Assembly: GCA_955652715.1 (NCBI GenBank)
Contig: CATPBS010000261.1
Span: 1 to 12,848 of the forward strand
From: an uncultured Candidatus Udaeobacter sp.
GTDB taxonomy: Bacteria; Verrucomicrobiota; Verrucomicrobiia; Chthoniobacterales; UBA10450
Reading direction: 5' to 3'
DNA length: 12,848 nt
The position numbers and the translations under genes were made by a program. The notes under the pieces were generated by a model. It saw only the letters and a list, made by a program, of their open reading frames with translations. It was not told the DNA's origin and searched no databases. Positions 1 through 5,404 of the stretch are shown piece by piece (the stretch's first letter is position 1; each line of letters begins with the position of its first letter).

Positions 1-438
1 ATTGACGGCGAGTTTTCTGTCGAGTTGATCCTGACCATCTTTCATCCAAAGGCCGCATTGCACGACGGCGGAGTGATCATTCGCAACGGACGAATTGCAG
101 CAGCGGCATGCATTTTCCCTGTGAGTCAGCGGGAAACATTGGACCGCAGCCTGGGATTACGTCATCGCGCAGGGCTCGGGATAACCGAGGAATCGGACGC
201 CGTGGCAGTGGTCGTCTCCGAAGAGACGGGCGGCATTTCCATTTGTCACCGGCGGCGAATCGAGCGCAATTTCACGCCTGAAACGTTCCGTCAACGGATC
301 GCGGAAATTCTGTTACACAGCAAATATGAAGAGACTGATTCTGAACAATTGGCGCGCGAAGTTGATCTCCCTCCTGCTCGCGACAACGCTCTGGTACCTC
401 ATCAAAAAGAACGTAGCGACGACGCCGTCGCCGTCTGA
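1..438 (+). CDS. cdaA: Diadenylate cyclase CdaA (DacA), C-terminal part; 5' end outside the window
   Basis: CdaA condenses two ATP into the second messenger cyclic di-AMP at the inner face of the cytoplasmic membrane. The reading frame is open from base 1, so the N-terminal membrane helices and the start of the cyclase domain lie upstream of the window. What remains is the catalytic core of the DisA_N/DAC domain: an LHDGG motif (usual form DGA), followed by IAAAACIFPVS, the RHR motif within GLRHRAGLGI, and the family-typical VVVSEETGGIS stretch. The last roughly 40 residues are hydrophilic, resemble nothing in the family, and lie where a second ORF (326-475) overlaps in another frame, so this tail may be shaped by that overlap. 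The stop is TGA at 436-438. In Firmicutes cdaA is followed by cdaR and glmM; here no glmM follows. Family assignment is firm; the DGA-to-DGG change keeps a small residue and probably preserves activity (inference). Confidence 0.93.
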   Translation: MDGEFSVELILTIFHPKAALHDGGVIIRNGRIAAAACIFPVSQRETLDRSLGLRHRAGLGITEESDAVAVVVSEETGGISICHRRRIERNFTPETFRQRIAEILLHSKYEETDSEQLAREVDLPPARDNALVPHQKERSDDAVAV

Positions 439-475
439 AAGGCCGTCGCCGACGCCAGTCACCGAAACGCGCTAA
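326..475 (+). CDS. Small membrane protein resembling the N-terminal anchor of CdaR/YbbR, overlapping cdaA
   Basis: This 49-residue ORF starts at ATG 326, inside cdaA and in a different frame, and ends at TAA 473-475, overlapping cdaA by 113 bases. Its N-terminus is NNWRAKLISLLLATTLWYLI followed by KKN, which is the layout of the CdaR/YbbR anchor: a short N-terminus, an N-W-x-x-K pattern, then one hydrophobic helix ending in aromatic residues before the extracytoplasmic part. The remainder is a Pro/Ser/Thr-rich tail (TTPSPSERPSPTPVTETR) and there are no YbbR repeats. CdaR is the membrane regulator of CdaA and is encoded just downstream of it in Firmicutes; finding the anchor at that same place supports a real gene. 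Against it: it is short, no clear Shine-Dalgarno sequence precedes the ATG, and the overlap is long. The function, a minimal CdaA partner, is inference. Confidence 0.62.
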   Translation: MKRLILNNWRAKLISLLLATTLWYLIKKNVATTPSPSERPSPTPVTETR

Positions 476-484
476 AGGTGCGAT

Positions 485-946
485 TTAGCGCAAGAAACGC
501 GACAGATTCTCGTCTTCCCAGCGTCGCGCTCGCCGGTAATGAGGAAATTCGCGCTCTCGCCGGTTGAATTCGTCGGTGTGAACTCGCCGGCGGTTCGCCG
601 ACAACCTTTGATCCGGCACGACCGAATGCAGCATCTCGTGATAAAGCACGTAACGCAAAAACCAGAGGGGCACGAACGGCTGGTCAAGCGCATGATTGAT
701 CCGAATGACCCGATCTTCCTCCTGGATTGTGCCAAAAATGAAATGCTCTCTTGGGCGGTGCTTTCGTCGGCGCCCCCAGATGACGTTGTACCCGCGAAGA
801 CGTCCACGAAAATATCGTTCGTTCAAGTCATCAAAGATGGCCCGCAGATCGAAATGCGTTCCTTCGTGACGCAAATTCAACTGGCGCTGCATCGGTAGCT
901 TTGGATGAGCAAGCTTCCGTTTCGTCTTTTTCTTCTTGTTGGCCAT
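485..946 (-). CDS. SprT-like zinc metalloprotein
   Basis: A 153-residue protein of the SprT-like family (related to bacterial SprT and the protease core of eukaryotic Spartan). The zinc-binding HExxH is HEMLH at residues 103-107, and a third ligand is likely H123 in RVHTDEF. Upstream is the family pattern of an N-terminal helix (FDDLNERYF, residues 38-46) and a strand containing GTIQEEDRVIRIN before the helix that carries HEMLH. The extreme N-terminus is very basic (KKKKTKRK), which could help bind nucleic acid. The start ATG (944-946) has GGAG eight bases upstream (complement of 955-958). The gene converges on the cdaA side with 9 bases between stops and diverges from rodA. The protease activity and substrate of short bacterial members are not established; family membership is clear. 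Confidence 0.88.
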   Translation of the reverse strand: MANKKKKTKRKLAHPKLPMQRQLNLRHEGTHFDLRAIFDDLNERYFRGRLRGYNVIWGRRRKHRPREHFIFGTIQEEDRVIRINHALDQPFVPLWFLRYVLYHEMLHSVVPDQRLSANRRRVHTDEFNRREREFPHYRRARRWEDENLSRFLR

Positions 947-981
947 GGGAGACGCTCCAAAAACGAGAAAAGTGAGAGACT

Positions 982-1009
982 ACTTTAGTGCCTCCAAATC
1001 TGGTGACAA
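982..1009 (-). promoter_or_regulatory. Candidate sigma-70-type promoter for the SprT-like gene
   Basis: On the minus strand TTGTCA (-35, complement of 1004-1009) and TAAAGT (-10, complement of 982-987) are separated by 16 bases, about 36 bases upstream of the SprT-like start codon. The -35 matches the consensus at 5 of 6 positions and the -10 at 4 of 6. Sequence match only. Confidence 0.35.
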
Positions 1010-1154
1010 GCGAAGGGGAGCTCTTTGTTCGAAAATTGTTCTAAGCTACTTATCTACAGCTAATTAGCCGCTACCGAGAAATGCCACGTGTTCAACGTGA
1101 GCACAGACCAAATCAAGCTGGTCGCAACTGTTTGGAAATTGGGCGTTGGACGTT

Positions 1155-1181
1155 TTGCCAGGATCGCAACTTGCGTATAAT
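1155..1181 (+). promoter_or_regulatory. Candidate promoter for rodA
   Basis: A perfect TATAAT (1176-1181) lies 48 bases before the rodA start codon. The best -35 candidate is TTGCCA (1155-1160), with a slightly short 15-base spacer. The expected transcript start is near 1188. The two palindromes at 1059-1068 and 1085-1099 lie upstream of it and could be operators (inference). Confidence 0.45.
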
Positions 1182-1229
1182 TGTTCTGGTTCCTGATGAA
1201 GGCACCGGACGTTAAATAGATCGCACGGG

Positions 1230-2342
1230 ATGACGCCTTTTCTGCGAAAATTGCTCGGCCAAAACTGGCTTCTGCTGGTGACGATGCTCACGCTCGCCAT
1301 TTTTGGCGTCGTAGCGATCTACAGCGCGACTTCCAGTCGCACCGATCCGTACGCAGCGGATTTCTGGCGAAAGCAGGCGAATTGGATAGTTGTCGGTGTC
1401 TTTGCGTTTATGGTCACGAGTTTGATGCACTACCGGTGGGTCCGCTGGGGCGCGTTGCCGATGTATCTAGCCGGCATCGTCTTTCTGATCCTGACGAGGT
1501 TTATTGGGACCAAAGTTTATGGGGCGCGTAGCTGGCTGCATTTGGGTCCGATCAATTTTCAACCCGCGCAGCTTGCGGTTGTCGCCGGGATCATGGTTTT
1601 GGCGCTATTCTTAACTCAATTTCGCGAAATGCATCCCATGCTACGGTTGCTACTCTCGGGAGCGATTGCGGGAGCACCCTGCCTGCATATCCTGATGCAA
1701 CCGGATCTGGGCGAGGTTATCATTTGGATTCCGGTGCTCTTAGCGCTCTGGTTCGTCGGGGGACTGCCGCTACGCTATTTAATTTGCATCATTCTCATCG
1801 GAATTGCTTTTGTCCCGATCGCGATCAATTTCGGACTTAAGCCGTATCAGCAACAGCGGATCACCGCCTTTACCCACCCCGACATCGACAAACAGGGGTC
1901 CGCGTGGGCAATTAATCAATCTCTGATTGCTATCGGCTCAGGCGGTTGGTCGGGAAAGGGATTCAAAGCGCCAAACACGCAGATCGAGCTTGGCTTTCTC
2001 CCCGCTACTGCAGTGCACAATGACTACATTTTCGCCGCCGTCGGGGAGCAATGGGGCTTTGTCGGTGGAGTACTTCTCATCTGTGGGTTTGCCTTGCTCC
2101 TGATGACGTGTCTTTTTGTCGCCTTTTTTGCCGGCGATCAATTGGGTCTGCTTCTGGTCGTGGGGATTACGGCCCTCATCTTCACACACATTTTTCAAAA
2201 CATGGGAATGACAATAGCGATGCTGCCAATCACCGGTGTGCCGTTGCCCTTGATCAGTTACAGTGGTTCTTTCGTGTTAATGATCATGTTTGGCCTCGGA
2301 CTCGTGAACAGCGTTTGGATCCATCGAAAAATTCCCGCGTAA
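1230..2342 (+). CDS. rodA: Peptidoglycan glycosyltransferase RodA (SEDS family)
   Basis: RodA polymerises lipid II into glycan strands for lateral wall growth, in a complex with a class B penicillin-binding protein and the MreBCD scaffold. The 370-residue length equals that of E. coli RodA. About ten hydrophobic helices are visible. Family motifs in order: GARSWLHLGPINFQPAQLA (residues 98-116), QPDLG (157-161), the PYQQQRITAF segment (205-214), GSGGWSGKG (236-244), the catalytic loop ending HNDYIF with the likely catalytic Asp265, and the C-terminal PITGVPLPLISYSGS (333-347). The loop reads LPATAVHNDYIF rather than the common LPEQHTDFIF, a divergent form that keeps the Asp. There is no strong Shine-Dalgarno sequence before ATG 1230, only a GGG immediately before it. 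No PBP2 or mre genes lie in the window; scpA follows after 101 bases. Confidence 0.93.
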   Translation: MTPFLRKLLGQNWLLLVTMLTLAIFGVVAIYSATSSRTDPYAADFWRKQANWIVVGVFAFMVTSLMHYRWVRWGALPMYLAGIVFLILTRFIGTKVYGARSWLHLGPINFQPAQLAVVAGIMVLALFLTQFREMHPMLRLLLSGAIAGAPCLHILMQPDLGEVIIWIPVLLALWFVGGLPLRYLICIILIGIAFVPIAINFGLKPYQQQRITAFTHPDIDKQGSAWAINQSLIAIGSGGWSGKGFKAPNTQIELGFLPATAVHNDYIFAAVGEQWGFVGGVLLICGFALLLMTCLFVAFFAGDQLGLLLVVGITALIFTHIFQNMGMTIAMLPITGVPLPLISYSGSFVLMIMFGLGLVNSVWIHRKIPA

Positions 2343-2395
2343 CCAGACTCATGGGGCGCGCGCCGGAAGCGCCGCGCACTGGCGACTGGGTCTGG
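2343..2395 (+). other. GC-rich stem-loop directly after the rodA stop codon
   Basis: An outer stem pairs CCAGACTC (2343-2350) with GGGTCTGG (2388-2395), with one G-T pair. Inside it GCGCGCGC (2356-2363) pairs with GCGC-C-GCGC (2369-2377, one bulged C) around a CGGAA loop. The structure starts on the base after the rodA stop and occupies half of the rodA-scpA gap. There is no T-run immediately after it, only ATTTACTTTAA at about 2402-2412. It could be a weak terminator or attenuator, an mRNA 3'-end stabiliser or a repeat remnant; the sequence does not decide. Confidence 0.45.
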
Positions 2396-2443
2396 CCGCA
2401 CGATTTACTTTAACCTGCGGCTGTCTAAACTCGGGCGCGACAG

Positions 2444-3169
2444 ATGGAAGCCGATTACAAGGTAAAACTGGAGGTTTTCGAGGGACCGCTCGATCTGCTC
2501 CTTTACCTGATCAAACGGGATGAGATCGATATCTACGACATCTCGCTTGAACGCATTACCAGCCAGTACCTTGAGTATCTTCAAGCATTCAAAGAACTGG
2601 ACATCGAGTTAGCCGGTGAATTTGTTGTGATGGCGGCAAACCTGATTTACCTGAAAAGCCGCAGCCTTTTGCCCGTCGACCAGCAGCCGCCAGAAGAAGA
2701 TGCCGGGGAGGATGATCCCCGCTGGGAGTTAATCCGGCAACTGATCGAGTATAAGAAGTTCAAAGAAGCGGCAGCCGAATTGCAGCTGCGGGAGTTGGAA
2801 CAAGAGAGGATCTTCGCGCGCGAAGGTGCATCGCCTTCAACCCTGCGGGAGCCGCTGCGCCTGGGCGAAGTCGGAATTTTTCAACTCATCAACGCCTTCC
2901 AAACGGTAATAAGGAGGATCGAGGCGCGAGAGGATGTGCAGGAAATTTTTGGCGAGCGTTTTAGCGTTTCGGAGAAGATCGACGCGATTTTGCAGCGCGT
3001 TGCGACTGGAACTCCGCTTCGTTTTTCCGACTTGTTTGGAGCTGTTGTGTCGCGCGTCGAAGTAGTGGTGACATTTCTCGCTCTTCTGGAGCTAATTCGC
3101 CTCAAACAAGTCCGCGCCGTCCAGAAAAACATCTTTGAAGAAATTGAAATTGGGGCCGCGGCAACCTGA
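2444..3169 (+). CDS. scpA: Segregation and condensation protein A (ScpA, kleisin)
   Basis: ScpA is the kleisin that bridges the two heads of an SMC dimer and recruits ScpB, forming the condensin that compacts and segregates the chromosome. The 241-residue protein has the diagnostic N-terminus KLEVFEGPLDLLLYLIKRDEIDIYDI (about residues 7-32) followed by ITSQYLEYLQ and the AANLIYLKSRSLLP helix that contacts the SMC neck. A short acidic linker (PPEEDAGEDD) comes next, then a helical middle, and the C-terminal winged-helix domain that binds the SMC cap (from about FSVSEKIDAIL to the ELIRLKQVRAVQ segment). Length is normal. No good Shine-Dalgarno precedes ATG 2444. It sits 101 bases after rodA and 12 bases before the epimerase gene, so it probably shares a transcript with the latter. 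scpB, its usual neighbour, is not in the window. Confidence 0.95.
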   Translation: MEADYKVKLEVFEGPLDLLLYLIKRDEIDIYDISLERITSQYLEYLQAFKELDIELAGEFVVMAANLIYLKSRSLLPVDQQPPEEDAGEDDPRWELIRQLIEYKKFKEAAAELQLRELEQERIFAREGASPSTLREPLRLGEVGIFQLINAFQTVIRRIEAREDVQEIFGERFSVSEKIDAILQRVATGTPLRFSDLFGAVVSRVEVVVTFLALLELIRLKQVRAVQKNIFEEIEIGAAAT

Positions 3170-3181
3170 GCGTCTGAAGCC

Positions 3182-4030
3182 ATGCCGCGAGTTTTGATCG
3201 CTGGGTGTGGTTATGTTGGGCAAGCGGCGGCCGATTTATTCCATGCGGCCGGCTGGACGGTAGAAGGCTGGACACGTTCTGCGGAATCCGCAGCGAGGCT
3301 GTCAACGAAGCCGTATGCCGTACGCGAAGTCGATATCTCGCAACACGCTCAGGTCGCTCAACACGCTGGAATGTTCGATGCAGTGATCCATTGCGCCAGT
3401 TCCAGCGGCGGGGACTCCGAAATGTATCGTCAAGTTTACCTCGACGGCGCACGCAATCTCCTCGAAATCCTTCCCAAATCGAAAACGCTGTTCACGAGCA
3501 GCACCAGCGTTTACGCGCAACGTGATGGCTTGTGGGTCACGGAAGAAAGCGAGACAAAACCAATACGCGAGACAAGCCGCCTACTGCTTGAAGCGGAAAG
3601 GGCGGTGCTTGGCCGCGGAGGCACCGTCGCGCGGCTCGCTGGAATCTATGGACCGGGACGGTCTGCTTTATTGAGCAAGTTCCTTGCAGAGACGGCGATC
3701 CTTGATCCGGAAAACGATCGTTTCGTTAATCAGGTGCATCGACATGATATAGCATCCGCACTGTTCATTCTATTGAGTCGAGAAACGGAGGACGCGAAGA
3801 TTTACAACGTGGTGGACGATCAGCCGATTTTGCAAAGCGAGTGCTACCATTGGCTCGTGCAGAGGCTGAATCGGCCACTGCCGCCCATCGGGAGATCAAC
3901 GCAACAACGTAAACGCGGCGACAGCAACAAACGCGTGAGCAACGCACAGCTACATAGCCTCGGGTGGACGCCGCAATATCCAACATTTGCTGAGGCGATG
4001 GAGAAAAGTATCCTGGCGAGCTTTCTATAG
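3182..4030 (+). CDS. YeeZ-like NAD(P)-dependent epimerase/dehydratase (extended SDR)
   Basis: A 282-residue Rossmann-fold protein of the extended short-chain dehydrogenase class, closest in pattern to E. coli YeeZ. The dinucleotide-binding loop is GCGYVG (residues 8-13) after the first strand VLIA. Later landmarks are the TSSTSVY segment (105-111), LAGIYGPGR (152-160) and NQVHRHDIASA (183-193). The classical YxxxK catalytic pair is not evident: where it is expected the sequence is RETSRLLLEAERAV, without the Tyr, so the enzyme may bind NAD(P) without standard SDR chemistry. Substrate unknown. The gene lies 12 bases after scpA and is probably cotranscribed with it. It ends just before a small hairpin and converges on the ABC ATPase gene. 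Confidence 0.85.
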   Translation: MPRVLIAGCGYVGQAAADLFHAAGWTVEGWTRSAESAARLSTKPYAVREVDISQHAQVAQHAGMFDAVIHCASSSGGDSEMYRQVYLDGARNLLEILPKSKTLFTSSTSVYAQRDGLWVTEESETKPIRETSRLLLEAERAVLGRGGTVARLAGIYGPGRSALLSKFLAETAILDPENDRFVNQVHRHDIASALFILLSRETEDAKIYNVVDDQPILQSECYHWLVQRLNRPLPPIGRSTQQRKRGDSNKRVSNAQLHSLGWTPQYPTFAEAMEKSILASFL

Positions 4031-4031
4031 C

Positions 4032-4050
4032 GGGAAGTTGACAGCTTCCC
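4032..4050. terminator. Small hairpin between two convergent genes, possible bidirectional terminator
   Basis: GGGAAG (4032-4037) and CTTCCC (4045-4050) form a perfect 6-bp stem around a 7-base loop, filling most of the 32-base gap between the epimerase stop and the ABC ATPase stop. The position suits a bidirectional terminator, but neither side has a T-run. It may instead be a short dispersed repeat. Confidence 0.35.
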
Positions 4051-4062
4051 CTACATGATCGT

Positions 4063-5088
4063 CTAGCTAGCTTGCGCAGCTTCCGCGGTGACGAGACTGC
4101 CGGCGCGATAATCCTCGCGTCGTTCGCCGAAAAGCTGACGGATCACCTCTTCCACAGGCACTTCCTGGACGTTGATATCGCTAACATCGCAAGCTTCCAG
4201 GAGTCGCCGGCAGGTTTCGGTGACTTTTGCGCGCGGAACTTTTAGCTGGACCGAAACAGGGGTTTGTTCAGTGATTTCACCGAAGCCAGAAAGATCCCGT
4301 GTCGCTTCTTTTTCAAAAGTAAGACTCAGAATCTTATAGCTTGAAAAACGATCGACGATCTCCGCCAGCGGACCGTCGAAAAAGATTTTGCCATGATCGA
4401 TTACTAGAACCCGATGGCACAACTCTTCGATATCCTGCATGTAATGGCTGGTTAGCAATGTGACGATGTGATGTTCCTCATTGTAGATACGCAAAAACTC
4501 GCGAACCCGTTTTTGACTGACCACATCCAATCCGATTGTCGGTTCGTCGAGAAAAAGTACACGCGGCTCATGAATGAGCGCAGCAATCAATTCCATTTTC
4601 ATTCGCTCGCCCAACGAGAGTTCGCGCACCATCACGTTCATTTTGTCTCGCACTTCCAAAAGTTCCGACAACCCATCCACCACCTTTTCGAAGCGGCGGC
4701 GGTCGATCCCGTAGATTGCGCGATTGAGCTCAAGCGATTCCTGTGCGGGCAGGTCCCACCACAGCGCATTCTTTTGTCCCATAAGCAAACTGAACTGGCG
4801 CTTCATCTCGTTGCGCCTTTCCCAGGGAACGAAGCCGAGCACGCGTGCGTCCCCCGAAGTTGGGTTCAGCAACCCGGATAGCATTTTGAGCACAGTAGTT
4901 TTCCCGGCGCCGTTTGGACCTAGAAACCCGACAAACTCGCCTGGCTCGATTTGAAACGAGACCTGGTCTGCCGCGCGCGTTTCATCGTACCGCCGCCTTA
5001 CCAGGCCTTTGATCGAACCCCAGAGCCCGCGCTCTTTGCGGTAAGTGCGATAGACCTTGGTCAGTTTTGAAGCTTCAATTACTGGCAT
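4063..5088 (-). CDS. ABC-2 type exporter ATP-binding protein
   Basis: A 341-residue ATPase subunit of an ABC-2 (NatA/DrrA-like) export system that would power a separate membrane permease. All nucleotide-binding motifs are present: Walker A GPNGAGKT (57-64), Q-loop Q105, signature LSLGE (157-161, a variant of LSGGQ), Walker B VLFLDEP (177-183), D-loop GLD (186-188) and switch His215 in LLTSHY. An insertion near the N-terminus (about residues 15-38, rich in Arg/Lys, GLWGSIKGLVRRRY) and a roughly 100-residue C-terminal extension after the core are typical of the ABC-2 subgroup whose permeases have six helices. The start ATG has GAGG five bases upstream (complement of 5093-5096). No permease gene adjoins: both flanking genes are unrelated, so the ATPase is an orphan here. 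Substrate unknown. Confidence 0.92.
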   Translation of the reverse strand: MPVIEASKLTKVYRTYRKERGLWGSIKGLVRRRYDETRAADQVSFQIEPGEFVGFLGPNGAGKTTVLKMLSGLLNPTSGDARVLGFVPWERRNEMKRQFSLLMGQKNALWWDLPAQESLELNRAIYGIDRRRFEKVVDGLSELLEVRDKMNVMVRELSLGERMKMELIAALIHEPRVLFLDEPTIGLDVVSQKRVREFLRIYNEEHHIVTLLTSHYMQDIEELCHRVLVIDHGKIFFDGPLAEIVDRFSSYKILSLTFEKEATRDLSGFGEITEQTPVSVQLKVPRAKVTETCRRLLEACDVSDINVQEVPVEEVIRQLFGERREDYRAGSLVTAEAAQAS

Positions 5089-5129
5089 AAAGCCTCAATG
5101 AAGCTACGTGGTGATGCTGCGTGAGCAAA

Positions 5130-5175
5130 ATGACCGCCTCATCATCGGCTGGTATTCTTGTGCCTCGGCGGTCAT
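5130..5175. repeat. 9-bp inverted repeat in the leader of the ABC ATPase gene
   Basis: ATGACCGCC (5130-5138) and GGCGGTCAT (5167-5175) are perfect inverted repeats separated by 28 bases. They lie 42 bases upstream of the ABC ATPase start codon, between it and the triple-hairpin repeat. The pair could fold as a stem-loop in the 5' leader, act as a regulator-binding site, or be the outer part of the neighbouring repeat complex. The core CGGCGGTC recurs on the far side of that complex on the opposite strand (5396-5404). Confidence 0.6.
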
Positions 5176-5186
5176 GTGTCTGGTTG

Positions 5187-5376
5187 GCGCCAAAGGCGCT
5201 GTCTCACCCTAGCCTGGGGCATCGCCCCAGGGATTCATGGTTCCCAAGACAGCAGCGCTGAAAGCGCGAGTCATTTCCGGTGCCTTGAAACGCGCTTTCA
5301 GCGCTTGTTTACTCGACGAATTTGAATTCCTGGGGCGATGCCCCAGGCTGCCGGTGAAATGCTGCGCCTTTGGCGC
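5187..5376. repeat. REP/BIME-like mirror-image repeat: two inverted copies of a three-hairpin unit
   Basis: The left copy holds three small palindromes with 3-base loops: GCGCC-aaa-GGCGC (5187-5199), CCTGGGGC-atc-GCCCCAGG (5213-5231) and GCGCT-gaa-AGCGC (5255-5267). The right copy holds the same three in reverse order and orientation: 5292-5304, 5329-5347 and 5364-5376, with loops exactly complementary. A 24-base centre (5268-5291) separates the copies, and the spacers between hairpins have drifted much more than the hairpins. Together with the inverted repeat at 5130-5175 and the palindrome at 5387-5403, this fills most of the 316-base gene-free gap at 5089-5404; I see no gene there. The layout resembles bacterial interspersed mosaic elements made of REP palindromes. 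No transposase is present nearby. Confidence 0.8.
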
Positions 5377-5386
5377 TAAACGCATA

Positions 5387-5403
5387 GGCAGTCTTAGACC
5401 GCC
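5387..5403. repeat. Imperfect 17-bp palindrome abutting the aminotransferase stop codon
   Basis: GGCAGTCT-t-AGACCGCC is palindromic apart from one position (A against C). It starts two bases after the aminotransferase stop (complement of 5405-5407). With a 1-base centre it is more likely a repeat module or DNA-binding site than an RNA hairpin. Confidence 0.45.
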
Positions 5404-5404
5404 G

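Noticed and set aside
5187..5376. CRISPR array or tRNA cluster
   Set aside because: The repeats are inverted, not direct; the spacers are not of uniform length; and no cloverleaf or cas gene is present.
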